Assembly (NCBI GenBank): GCA_019186965.1
Contig: JABARV010000026.1
Coordinates: 1 to 52,533, forward strand
Source of the DNA: Turneriella sp.
GTDB lineage: Bacteria > Spirochaetota > Leptospiria > Turneriellales > Turneriellaceae
DNA: 52,533 bases
Direction of reading: 5' to 3'
Positions 9,254 through 16,725 of the stretch are shown piece by piece; within the stretch, counting starts at the first letter, position 1, and every line of letters begins with the position of its first letter. Under the pieces are notes generated by a model. That model ran no database searches, was not told the DNA's origin, and was given only the letters and a program-made list of their open reading frames with translations. A program made the translations under genes and the position numbers.

Positions 9254-9550
9254 ATGCTATTGGCAATTACAGGTGGCTCAGGTACGGCACTCAGTCAACC
9301 CGGCGCAAAGGGTTTAGTCGGCAAGAAAAAGAAGCGAATGATCTTCACGGCGATAAACGGATTGTTGCTCATGATACCAGCTGCCTTGTTTCTTAATTAC
9401 AAAGCCGGCCGAGGAGAATTTGACACCACATTCTACGTGGTTCAAATAGCTGAACTTTCTGTAGGCATAGCGCAATTAACGCTTTTGGGTCTTAATTTCA
9501 AAGATGGCATGCGCATGCGCCATGCGAGACTCATGCGCCACCTCGCATAG
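9254..9550 (+). CDS. Small hypothetical membrane protein
   Basis: The product has 98 residues from ATG 9254 (a TTG at 9233 in the same frame is an alternative start). It begins with LLAITGGSGTALSQPGAK, a Lys-rich stretch (GKKKKR), a hydrophobic helix (TAINGLLLMIPAALFL), and a second hydrophobic segment (VVQIAELSVGIAQLTLLGL), ending with MRMRHARLMRHLA. Two membrane spans with a basic loop and tail are likely. No family recognised. It lies between the divergently read htrA and the downstream clpC, whose promoter begins 11 bp after its stop. It looks like a real gene because of its well-formed helices, but evidence is limited to this. Confidence 0.5.
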   Translation: MLLAITGGSGTALSQPGAKGLVGKKKKRMIFTAINGLLLMIPAALFLNYKAGRGEFDTTFYVVQIAELSVGIAQLTLLGLNFKDGMRMRHARLMRHLA

Positions 9551-9561
9551 CGGCATTTTTA

Positions 9562-9590
9562 TTGACAATGCCTCGTTTTCGCCGTAACTT
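9562..9590 (+). promoter_or_regulatory. clpC promoter, leaderless geometry
   Basis: TTGACA (9562-9567), 17-bp spacer, TAACTT (9585-9590). The clpC ATG is at 9597, so transcription should begin at or next to the start codon. No Shine-Dalgarno is present. No CIRCE or CtsR-like repeat was seen. Confidence 0.7.
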
Positions 9591-9596
9591 ATCCCT

Positions 9597-12179
9597 ATGT
9601 TTGACTTCACGAATAGGGTTAAAAAAATAATTAACGAATACGCTCCGCGTGAGGCAAAGCGTCTTGGCCATGAATTCCTGGGGCCAGAACACATTTTTTT
9701 AGGCCTTATCAAAGCGCAGGATTCTATTGCGGTAAAGATGCTTGTAAACTTGGGTGTCGATTTAAACGAATTACGTAAAGCAATTGAAAAACGCTGCGAA
9801 CAAGACGGTACAACGCTTGTAATTGACCCTGCAAGTAAAGACAAGGTGCAGCGTATTTTAGAGCTTTCGCGTGACGAAGCGCGAAAAATGCGGCACAGTT
9901 ACATTGGCTCGGAACATGTACTCCTTGCACTATTAAGGGATACAACAGGCATTGTTTCTGCGGTGCTCCAGTCATTCCAAATTAACTACCAAGTAATACG
10001 CAACGAATTGAATGCAACGCTTGGGCTTCCCCAATCGACTGCCTCACAAAAACCAGCTTCGGCAACTGCGCCTAAAAAAGAGCCTTCCAAAACTCCCATG
10101 CTCGATGAATACGCACGTAATTTGTCGCGCATGGCGCAAGAAAAACTTACCGATCCCGTTATTGGGCGCGATCAAGAAATTGAGAGGGTTATCCAAATCC
10201 TGTCGCGCAAAACTAAGAACAACCCAATCCTCATTGGGGAAGCGGGCGTTGGAAAAACAGCAATTGCTGAAGGGCTTGCACAGCGCATTGCCGCGAAGCG
10301 TGTTCCCGAACCTATGTTCAATAGGCAGGTTTTTTCTTTAGACGTTGCCGCGCTTATAGCAGGTACAAAATACCGTGGCGAATTTGAAGATCGCATCAAA
10401 AAAATAATGAAAGAAATTACGACAAACGGGGATGTCATTCTCTTTATCGACGAAGTACACACCATTATTGGTGCAGGTGCCGCCGAAGGAGCAGTAGATG
10501 CGGCAAATATTTTAAAACCTGCTTTGGCGCGGGGTGAAATACAGTGTATTGGTGCAACTACGCTACGCGAGTACAAACGGTACATAGAGCGCGATTCTGC
10601 ACTCGAGCGCAGGTTTCAAACAGTTGTCGTCGAAGAACCCAGCGTTCCCGACGCAATCCGCATTCTTGCAGGGCTTCGGCACAGCTACGAAAAACACCAC
10701 GCTGTAACTTTTAGTAAAGAAGCAATTGTTGCTGCGGTAAAACTTTCGGATCGCTATATCAAAGACCGGTATCTACCCGACAAAGCGATTGATATCATTG
10801 ACGAAGCAGGTTCGCACGCACGGTTGAAATCTGCCGTTATTCCAGAAGAAATTAAAGAAATTGAAAAAGAAATTCAAGCTTTAACGCGTGAAAAAAACGA
10901 AATGGTCCGTACGCAAGAGTACGAAAAAGCAGCACAACTGCGCGACCGTTTGGGAGAAAAAACCGTCGAACTTGATACGGCGATGAAAAAATGGCGGCAA
11001 GACCAAAAAGATATACGTGTCCAAATTACTACCGAGGATATTTCAAAAGTAATCGCCGATTGGACAGGGATTCCTCTGCAGCAACTTAACGAAGACGAAA
11101 ACGAACGCCTTATTAAAATGGACGAAGAGCTTTCAAAGCGTGTTGTTGGACAAAAAGCAGCTGTAGACCAAATTTCGCGTGCGGTGCGGCGATCTCGCAC
11201 AGGGCTTAAATCAACGCACCGCCCCATTGGTAGCTTCATTTTTTTAGGGCCAACAGGTGTTGGTAAAACGGAACTTGCAAAAGCCTTGGCTGAGTTCATG
11301 TTTGGCGAAGAAGAAGCGCTTCTCCGGTTTGACATGAGTGAATACATGGAAATGCACTCGGTTTCCAAATTTATTGGTTCACCACCCGGCTATGTGGGGC
11401 ACGAAGATGGCGGGCAACTTACAGAAGCAATCCGCAGAAACCCACACTCGGTTTTGTTGTTTGACGAAATAGAAAAGGCGCACGCAGAAATCCAAAATAT
11501 TCTGTTGCAAGTGCTCGACGAAGGTGAACTTACCGACAACGCTGGGCACCGTGTGGATTTCAAAGAAACAATAATTATCCTTACGTCCAATATCGGCGCA
11601 CGCTTTTTGCAAAAAGGCGGTAAGTTGGGATTTTCGGGAGATACTGAAGATAAAGAAGAAACAAAACGCGAGCAAGTTTTAGAAGAGCTACGCCGCCATT
11701 TTTCTCCAGAGTTTCTTAACCGTATTGACGAAGTAATTACGTTTGAATCGCTTAATAAAGAAGAGATAGAAGAAATTGTAGACCTTACTGTAGATGAACT
11801 TAATTACAACGCGCTTCTTAAAAATATTTATTTAACCCTTAAGAAGAATGCGCGTACATACCTTGCTAACAAAGGTTATAGCGAAAAATACGGCGCCCGC
11901 CCGCTTAAGCGTTTGGTACAGCGAGAAATTGAAGATGAGCTTGCGATGATGCTTTTGCAGAAAAAAATTACCAAGCCTGTTGAAGTTAAAATTTCGGTAG
12001 CTAAAAAAGACGGCGTTGAAAAGCTTTCTTTTGCTTTTGAAGATATTAGCGATAAAAGGTTTGCGGAAATTAAAAGCGAGTTTTTTGAAGACGAAGCCTC
12101 CATCGACGAAATTTGGGAAAACACCCCTTCCGAAGACGATACAACAACAGAAGTTGAAAGTGAGGCGCCAAAAAAATAG
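9597..12179 (+). CDS. clpC: ClpC-type AAA+ unfoldase
   Basis: An 860-residue ATP-dependent protein unfoldase that feeds ClpP. Domains in order: a Clp_N double repeat (residues ~1-145, FLGPEHIFLGLIKA and YIGSEHVLLALLRD); AAA-1 with Walker A GEAGVGKTAIAEG and Walker B VILFIDEVHT; a UVR-type coiled segment (about 410-460, MVRTQEYEKAAQLRDRLGEK), which marks ClpC rather than ClpB; AAA-2 with GPTGVGKTELAKA and VLLFDEIEKAH; and a C-terminal D2-small region with acidic tail. A ClpP gene lies 4.5 kb downstream. The stop codon sits in an A7 tract, in the phase of a -1 slippery heptamer, and the rsmH frame continues directly from it. Leaderless promoter upstream. Function sure. Confidence 0.95.
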   Translation: MFDFTNRVKKIINEYAPREAKRLGHEFLGPEHIFLGLIKAQDSIAVKMLVNLGVDLNELRKAIEKRCEQDGTTLVIDPASKDKVQRILELSRDEARKMRHSYIGSEHVLLALLRDTTGIVSAVLQSFQINYQVIRNELNATLGLPQSTASQKPASATAPKKEPSKTPMLDEYARNLSRMAQEKLTDPVIGRDQEIERVIQILSRKTKNNPILIGEAGVGKTAIAEGLAQRIAAKRVPEPMFNRQVFSLDVAALIAGTKYRGEFEDRIKKIMKEITTNGDVILFIDEVHTIIGAGAAEGAVDAANILKPALARGEIQCIGATTLREYKRYIERDSALERRFQTVVVEEPSVPDAIRILAGLRHSYEKHHAVTFSKEAIVAAVKLSDRYIKDRYLPDKAIDIIDEAGSHARLKSAVIPEEIKEIEKEIQALTREKNEMVRTQEYEKAAQLRDRLGEKTVELDTAMKKWRQDQKDIRVQITTEDISKVIADWTGIPLQQLNEDENERLIKMDEELSKRVVGQKAAVDQISRAVRRSRTGLKSTHRPIGSFIFLGPTGVGKTELAKALAEFMFGEEEALLRFDMSEYMEMHSVSKFIGSPPGYVGHEDGGQLTEAIRRNPHSVLLFDEIEKAHAEIQNILLQVLDEGELTDNAGHRVDFKETIIILTSNIGARFLQKGGKLGFSGDTEDKEETKREQVLEELRRHFSPEFLNRIDEVITFESLNKEEIEEIVDLTVDELNYNALLKNIYLTLKKNARTYLANKGYSEKYGARPLKRLVQREIEDELAMMLLQKKITKPVEVKISVAKKDGVEKLSFAFEDISDKRFAEIKSEFFEDEASIDEIWENTPSEDDTTTEVESEAPKK
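12170..12179 (+). promoter_or_regulatory. A7 slippery tract at clpC stop / rsmH entry
   Basis: The zero frame reads ccA AAA AAA TAG, exactly the X XXY YYZ phase of a -1 frameshift heptamer, with the stop next. A -1 slip continues as AAA ATA GAA GCG into the rsmH frame, which is open from 12164 and has no ATG, GTG or TTG before its conserved N-terminus. Either ATA overlapping the stop (ATAG) starts rsmH by coupling, or slippage makes a ClpC-RsmH fusion, or one A is missing from the sequence. Confidence 0.5.
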
Positions 12180-13132
12180 AAGCGCTACACAAAGAGCAAA
12201 AGCCGTTCCACACAAGTATTCTTGTTGAGGAGGTTGTTCGGGCGGCGGAGTGCCTTTCTAAACTGCCATCCCCCTTACGCCGTGCGTGGGATGGCACCAC
12301 AGGGCTTGGCGGCCATATAGAGGCGCTCTCCAAAATATACCAAGACACAACTTTTTTTGCCTCCGACGCCGATGCGGCGATTTTGTCTTTAGCAAGGGAG
12401 CGTTTGGGCGAAAAGGTGCATTCGTACAGCCATGCAAATTTTTCTGAGATGCCTTTCCATAAAGACTCCCCCTTTGGGTTTATTTTTTTAGACTTAGGGA
12501 TTTCATCCGCCCATTTTGATTATTTTTCGCGAGGTTTTAGCTTTCGCTACGATGAAGAATTAGATATGCGGATGGATGCCTCAAAAGGAAAAAGCGCAGC
12601 AGATGTTCTTGCAAAGCTTCCTGAAGATGCGCTTGTAAAAATTTTTTTTGACTACGGCGAAGAAAAATTTGCGCGGCGCATTGCGCGGCAAATTGTAGAA
12701 ACGCGCAAGGAAAACCCTATAACAAAGACACCCGAACTTGTAAAAATTTGTGAAAAAAATTATCCTCCCAAATATAAGGCGAAAGGGCACGCACAAAAAC
12801 ATCCTGCAACGCGTGTTTTTCAAGCGTTGCGGATTTACGTCAACCGCGAACTAGAACATCTTGAAAAGGCAGTAGAGTTTTTTCCTCACGAACTTTGCGT
12901 AGGGGGAAGGTTTGCCGTAATTACTTTCCATTCTTTAGAGGACAGGCTTGTAAAGCGTGCGTTTCGTTCGCTTTCGCAAATTGCACAGGTAGACCCTCAC
13001 GCAAAGAGCAATTTTATCCAAGGTAATTTTCGAGAGGTATATTCCGGAGGGATAACTCCTTCTGTAGAAGAAATAAAACAGAACCCCCGCGCACGCTCTG
13101 CAAGGTTGCGCGTCTTGGAACGCATACGGTAA
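12176..13132 (+). CDS. rsmH: 16S rRNA (cytosine-1402-N4) methyltransferase RsmH
   Basis: Methylates C1402 in the P-site region of 16S rRNA using S-adenosylmethionine. Key family motifs are present: KPFHTSILVEEV at the N-terminus, WDGTTGLGGH (SAM loop), IFLDLGISSAHFD, and near the C-terminus FAVITFHSLEDRLVK and NPRARSARLRVLERI. About 318 codons when read from 12176, the usual length. The first canonical ATG (12383) would remove the SAM loop, so the true start must lie upstream, yet no ATG/GTG/TTG is available; see the slippery-tract entry. rsmH normally heads the mra/dcw cluster beside ftsL and ftsI; here it follows clpC and no dcw gene follows. Function sure, start unresolved. Confidence 0.9.
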   Translation: MEALHKEQKPFHTSILVEEVVRAAECLSKLPSPLRRAWDGTTGLGGHIEALSKIYQDTTFFASDADAAILSLARERLGEKVHSYSHANFSEMPFHKDSPFGFIFLDLGISSAHFDYFSRGFSFRYDEELDMRMDASKGKSAADVLAKLPEDALVKIFFDYGEEKFARRIARQIVETRKENPITKTPELVKICEKNYPPKYKAKGHAQKHPATRVFQALRIYVNRELEHLEKAVEFFPHELCVGGRFAVITFHSLEDRLVKRAFRSLSQIAQVDPHAKSNFIQGNFREVYSGGITPSVEEIKQNPRARSARLRVLERIR

Positions 13133-13161
13133 ATTTAACTATAATAAAATTTATGAAGTTT

Positions 13162-14067
13162 TTACGAACGCGGTGGGCTAAGTTCTTTGTAAAGCGTAAC
13201 CGAATTACCTTTATCGTTATAAGTAACACGTGTCATATTGACGCGAGAGATAAAAATTCCGCGGCCGCTTAAATTTTCAATATTTTCGGTTGAATGTGGA
13301 TTGGGCACTTTATTGACGTCGAACCCTTTGCCTTCATCGGTTATCGTAAAAGAGATGGATTTGGTATTGTAATGGTAAGAAACTAAAACCTTACGCCCAC
13401 GGTATGGTTCTTGCTGCGTGCGTTCTTCCAAAAAGCGTTGGTAATCGACAACTTTTTCTAATAAATTTTTTTTCATCTCGTAATCTATTTCAAGATTACC
13501 ATGTTCCATCGCGTTCACAAGCATTTCGTATAACGATAGGCGGATTGTCAGCATCGTTTTTTTATCGAATCCTGAAAAGCGGGATATAATGTGCATTATC
13601 TCTGACATAAACGTCGAGACTAAGGCAAAATTGGTTTGCAATTCAAAAGTGCGTGACTCTTCGATGATGCACGAGTAAATATCGTAATCAGCCTCACGGT
13701 GCTTTGTAATCGAGAAAAACTTTTCAACGATACGTGCGATTTCTTCAAATTCGAATGGTTTTTTGAGAAAATCAAAAGCTCCATGCCGTAGCGCAATTAC
13801 AGCATTTTCGACGGTGGCGTTGTCGGTAATAACGATAATTTGTGAGTTTCCCTTGCTGCGCTTTATTTGTTCTAAATATTTGATGGCATTTTCATTAGGA
13901 AGCTGTAGTTCGATAAAGACTAAATCTGGATCAGCACCTTGCATCGCGGCTTTTGCATCGGCGATACTATTAGATACGAAAATACGAAACCTATTTTGTA
14001 AAATTTCGCTAAGTATCTCTTGTAGTGCAACGTCTGGGTCGATGATGAGTACGGATGGTTTGAGCAT
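13162..14067 (-). CDS. Atypical receiver fused to RsbW-like ATPase domain
   Basis: The product has 301 residues: a receiver domain (~1-120), a linker, and a GHKL ATPase domain of the RsbW/SpoIIAB anti-sigma kinase type (~150-295). In the receiver the usual phospho-acceptor Asp is Glu53 (LVFIELQLP in place of the common LLDxxxP); Thr81 and Lys103 are kept. The ATPase part has an N-box EMLVNAMEHGN, the G1-like DEGKGFD and the G2-like GRGIFISRV. The arrangement suggests a serine kinase or anti-sigma switch controlled by a receiver, possibly locked in a phosphorylated-like state. No anti-anti-sigma or sigma gene is adjacent. It converges on rsmH. Its promoter is leaderless in form (TAAGCT 7 nt before ATG). 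Domain calls are firm, partner unknown. Confidence 0.85.
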   Translation of the reverse strand: MLKPSVLIIDPDVALQEILSEILQNRFRIFVSNSIADAKAAMQGADPDLVFIELQLPNENAIKYLEQIKRSKGNSQIIVITDNATVENAVIALRHGAFDFLKKPFEFEEIARIVEKFFSITKHREADYDIYSCIIEESRTFELQTNFALVSTFMSEIMHIISRFSGFDKKTMLTIRLSLYEMLVNAMEHGNLEIDYEMKKNLLEKVVDYQRFLEERTQQEPYRGRKVLVSYHYNTKSISFTITDEGKGFDVNKVPNPHSTENIENLSGRGIFISRVNMTRVTYNDKGNSVTLYKELSPPRS

Positions 14068-14074
14068 TTTTTTT

Positions 14075-14104
14075 AGCTTATCTTTTATTTTGTCGGCTTG
14101 TCAA
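14075..14104 (-). promoter_or_regulatory. Promoter of receiver-ATPase gene, leaderless geometry
   Basis: Minus strand: TTGACA (14104-14099), 18-bp spacer, TAAGCT (14080-14075), then 7 A residues on that strand before ATG at 14067. No separate Shine-Dalgarno. Confidence 0.7.
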
Positions 14105-14106
14105 CC

Positions 14107-14535
14107 TTAAGTAGGGGGAAGAACACGGCACGAACCTTTGCTCACCGTTTCGTTGCGTTGGTTTGACCATAAAATTCCCATTTCGATAATTTTCATGCGT
14201 TCAATTTTTTTTGTGACAGTAACTGTTACCGTTACAGTATCTCCAAAATAAACGGGGTTACGGAATTTTTGCGTTACCTCGAGAGCCACTGTTCCAAGCC
14301 CGGGAAGTTTCATTCCTAAAACATTGGCAAGAAGCGACGCGGCAAGCCCCCCGTGCGCGATGCGGGTTTTGAAAGGGCTTGCTTTTGCGTACTCCTCGTT
14401 TACATGCAGCGGATTGAAATCTCCGCTTATCCCTGCAAAGAGGTATACGTCGGTTTCTGTAATTGTTTTAGAAAAGCTCGCCGAGTCGCCTATCTGTATT
14501 TCGTTAAATGTTTTACCTTTTACATACATAATCAT
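14107..14535 (-). CDS. MaoC-like (R)-specific enoyl-CoA hydratase
   Basis: The product has 142 residues from the ATG at 14535, which overlaps the stop of the upstream CoA-transferase gene as ATGA; a second Met at 14529 (MYVKGKTF) is equally plausible. It shows the hot-dog hydratase signature FAGISGDFNPLHVNEEYA, with catalytic Asp and His, followed by RIAHGG and FRNPVYFGDTVTV. Members hydrate trans-2-enoyl-CoA to (R)-3-hydroxyacyl-CoA, or act as dehydratases in acyl-CoA breakdown. Translational coupling to the CaiB-family gene suggests that both act on the same acyl-CoA. Substrate cannot be told from sequence. The distal stop is at 14107, ~40 bp from the receiver gene start, same strand. Confidence 0.85.
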   Translation of the reverse strand: MIMYVKGKTFNEIQIGDSASFSKTITETDVYLFAGISGDFNPLHVNEEYAKASPFKTRIAHGGLAASLLANVLGMKLPGLGTVALEVTQKFRNPVYFGDTVTVTVTVTKKIERMKIIEMGILWSNQRNETVSKGSCRVLPPT

Positions 14536-15731
14536 ACACACTTTTGTTTTTTGAGTTCTTCGATTTCTTCTACGGAAAATCCCGCGTCTTTTAAAATTGC
14601 ATCTGTGTGCTCGCCATGTTCCGGAGGCGCCGCACGGTAGGTTACCGGTGTATCGGAAAAATGGAAGGGAGAACCCAATACAAGAATATCCCCTAATTTA
14701 GGATGGTTAATTTCGCGAATAATGCCCCTTTCGCGTAGGTGTTTGTCCTTTGCGACTTCTGCAAGAGAGCTAATCCCTGAAAAGCAACTATCTGGATGTT
14801 CAAAAAGCGGAGCCCATTCTTCATAGGTTTTTTCCTTAAATATTCGAGTAAGTTCAGAACGCACTTGGGCAAATCCTTTTTCGTCGCGTGCCATATTTTC
14901 GATGATGTCGAGACGGTTAATTTGCTTTAAGAAGGTTTTAAAGAAATTTTCCTCGAGTGCGGCGAGCATCACGTATTTTTTGTCTTTGGTTTCGTATACT
15001 TGGTAGTTGGGTAAAAGTCCCGAAAGCGCTTCGTTACCACGTTGGGGTTCTTTTCCCGTCGCAATAAACTCTCCCATATAGAGCGATAAAAATTGTGCAG
15101 CGCCATCTTGCATTGAAATATCTATAAACTGCCCGCGCCCTGTTTTTTCACGTGCGTAAAGCGCCGCCAAAATTGCCGAAAGCGCAGTTAAAGTACCTCC
15201 ACCAATATCGGCAACTTGAAACCCGGGGACAACGGGTGCACCATCTTTTACGCCGTTAAGCGCCAAAAGCCCCGAGCGTGCAATATAGTTTGCATCGTGG
15301 CCAGCGTGTTCTTTATAAACTCCCGTTGCGCCATACCCCGAAATTGCACAGTAAATAAGGCGTGGAAATTTTTCTTTAAGCTGGTTGTACCCAATCCCTA
15401 AGTCGTTTAAAGTATCGGGACGAAATCCCTCGAGTAAAATATCGCAATTTTTAAGCAGGCGTAAAATGACTGCCCGGCCAGCTTCTCTTTTGATGTTTAC
15501 TGTAATCGATTTTTTATTCCGGTTTAACTGTAGAAAAAAGCCCGTTTCTGCATGTTCGCCTTTGGTAAGTTTTGAGCCCATGTAACGCGTCATGTCGCCC
15601 AAGCGTGGGTTTTCGACTTTAATAACTTCTGCACCCATATCGGCAAGGTGTTGTGAGCACAAAGGGCCTGGGAGTAGTAGCGATAAATCGAGTACCTTGA
15701 CGCCTGTAAGAGGGCCATTTTTTAATTCCAT
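14532..15731 (-). CDS. Class III CoA-transferase (CaiB/BaiF family)
   Basis: The product has 399 residues from ATG 15731 (MELKNGPLTGVKVLDLSLLLPGP trimmed here to LTGVKVLDLSLLLPGP); the frame is open upstream, but a promoter with TACTAC four bases before this ATG supports it. Family motifs: GPLCSQHLADMGAEVIKVE near the N-terminus, NRNKKSITVNIK, GYGATGVYKEHAGHDANYIA containing the catalytic Asp (HDANY), and GRGQFIDISMQDGAAQ. The enzyme moves CoA between carboxylic acids, as in carnitine, bile-acid or alpha-methylacyl-CoA metabolism (racemases also fall here). Followed by and overlapping the MaoC-like gene, so a two-gene acyl-CoA operon is likely. Substrate unknown. Confidence 0.88.
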   Translation of the reverse strand: MELKNGPLTGVKVLDLSLLLPGPLCSQHLADMGAEVIKVENPRLGDMTRYMGSKLTKGEHAETGFFLQLNRNKKSITVNIKREAGRAVILRLLKNCDILLEGFRPDTLNDLGIGYNQLKEKFPRLIYCAISGYGATGVYKEHAGHDANYIARSGLLALNGVKDGAPVVPGFQVADIGGGTLTALSAILAALYAREKTGRGQFIDISMQDGAAQFLSLYMGEFIATGKEPQRGNEALSGLLPNYQVYETKDKKYVMLAALEENFFKTFLKQINRLDIIENMARDEKGFAQVRSELTRIFKEKTYEEWAPLFEHPDSCFSGISSLAEVAKDKHLRERGIIREINHPKLGDILVLGSPFHFSDTPVTYRAAPPEHGEHTDAILKDAGFSVEEIEELKKQKCV

Positions 15732-15735
15732 AACC

Positions 15736-15764
15736 GTAGTATTTATTTTTTGAGAGTATGTGAA
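15736..15764 (-). promoter_or_regulatory. Promoter of CoA-transferase operon, leaderless geometry
   Basis: Minus strand: TTCACA (15764-15759), 17-bp spacer, TACTAC (15741-15736), 4 nt, ATG at 15731. Confidence 0.6.
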
Positions 15765-15785
15765 AAGCTCTTTGTGGATAGAAAT

Positions 15786-15827
15786 TTGGCCAAAGGGCGC
15801 ACGATATATCGTACGCCCTTTGGCCAA
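15786..15827. repeat. 42-bp near-perfect palindrome
   Basis: Centred between 15806 and 15807, with arms beginning TTGGCCAAAGGGCG and an inner ACGATATATCGT; one mismatched pair (15800/15813). It lies between two divergent genes, upstream of the promoter of the CoA-transferase operon, so it is unlikely to be a simple terminator. It may be an operator or a cruciform/REP-like unit. Confidence 0.7.
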
Positions 15828-15847
15828 TTACTGCTTGCTACCCTGTG

Positions 15848-15869
15848 TAGCTATGGAATTCCATAGCTA
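15848..15869. promoter_or_regulatory. 22-bp perfect palindrome at yvlD-like start
   Basis: TAGCTATGGAA followed by TTCCATAGCTA, reaching the A of the start codon at 15869. Its position over the initiation site suggests an operator or a translation-blocking hairpin for the downstream membrane-protein gene. Confidence 0.55.
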
Positions 15870-16240
15870 TGCTTATAAAACTCTTGGTTGTATTTGTGGT
15901 GTTTTGCCTATTAATTTACCTTTTAAGCAGGCTTCTTCCCGATTTTCAGGTTGAAACAGGAGCCATTCCCATCGTTGCGCTTATTCTTGTGGGTGTCAAC
16001 TACGCCGTTATTTGGATTTTTGCCATGCTTAACTTCATCACGTTAGGCATTCTCAAGTGGCTTATTACAATCCTCACACTCGGCCTTTTTTACCTACTCG
16101 CGGGGTTTATCCTTAATATAATCATTTTTTGGATTGCCGACCGTTTTACCGACAAGCTCAACATACGCTCGAAAAAAGCGCTCTTTATTAGCGCTTTGGC
16201 GCTACAGCTTACGAGCTACCTCATCGGTAAAATTTTCTAA
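15869..16240 (+). CDS. YvlD/phage-holin-4-like membrane protein
   Basis: The product has 123 residues, almost wholly hydrophobic with four probable membrane helices: IKLLVVFVVFCLLIYLLSRLL, PIVALILVGVNYAVIWIFAM, LITILTLGLFYLLAGFILNI and a weaker one at the C-terminus (KALFISALALQLTSYLIGKI). The pattern of NFITLGILKWLITILTLGLF matches the DUF360/Phage_holin_4_2 family (B. subtilis YvlD). These proteins have no settled function; some relate to envelope stress. A perfect 22-bp palindrome covers the region up to the ATG. The next gene begins at the base after its stop, so both are probably translated as one unit. Confidence 0.75.
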   Translation: MLIKLLVVFVVFCLLIYLLSRLLPDFQVETGAIPIVALILVGVNYAVIWIFAMLNFITLGILKWLITILTLGLFYLLAGFILNIIIFWIADRFTDKLNIRSKKALFISALALQLTSYLIGKIF

Positions 16241-16690
16241 TTGCGTAAGGCAAACCTTGAAGACAAGCCGGATTTACTCCGGCTCGACAACTTGGTTTTT
16301 GGCGATGCATCTTACAGTGCTTCATCGTGGGAAGACGCACTTAGAAATCCTGCGGTATTAATTTATATTTCAGAAGACTTAAAAGGCAAAAAACAACAAA
16401 ATGGCCTTACGGGGTTTGTGTACGCTCTTTATGCGGACAATACCCTCGAAATTGTGAAGGTAGGTGTTGAGCCCGCTTCAAGAAGAAAGCATATTGGAAC
16501 GCAGTTAATCCGCCACGCGTGTAAAGAGTCGAATGCGCAAAAATGCCTCGTCGACGTAAGCGAAAAAAACAAAGCGGCGCTCGAATTTTACTATACTTTA
16601 GGGTTTACCTTCCTAATGCGGCGAAAAAAATATTATGCCGACGGTAGCGACGCAGAGGTTCTGGAGCACACGTGCAAAGTAATAAAATAA
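16241..16690 (+). CDS. GNAT-family N-acetyltransferase
   Basis: The product has 149 residues. The only usable start is TTG at 16241, directly after the TAA of the upstream gene, which implies coupled translation. The central motif A of GNAT enzymes is visible: IVKVGVEPASRRKHIGTQLI (acetyl-CoA-binding R/Q-x-x-G-x-G/A type, here RRKHIG), then CLVDVSEKNKAALEFYYTLGF, typical of RimI-like enzymes, and a terminal YYADGSDAEVLEH. It would acetylate a protein N-terminus or a small amine. The gene lies between the YvlD-like gene and clpP, with 35 bp before the latter. Substrate unknown. Confidence 0.8.
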   Translation: MRKANLEDKPDLLRLDNLVFGDASYSASSWEDALRNPAVLIYISEDLKGKKQQNGLTGFVYALYADNTLEIVKVGVEPASRRKHIGTQLIRHACKESNAQKCLVDVSEKNKAALEFYYTLGFTFLMRRKKYYADGSDAEVLEHTCKVIK

Positions 16691-16710
16691 TGTCCGCTCT
16701 ACAGTTGAAA

Positions 16711-16716
16711 TAATAT
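16711..16716 (+). promoter_or_regulatory. clpP -10 box (short leader)
   Basis: TAATAT, with an overlapping TATATT at 16714-16719, stands 9 nt before ATG 16726. No convincing -35 hexamer and no Shine-Dalgarno, so the mRNA may be leaderless or nearly so. Confidence 0.4.
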
Positions 16717-16725
16717 ATTGCCAGC

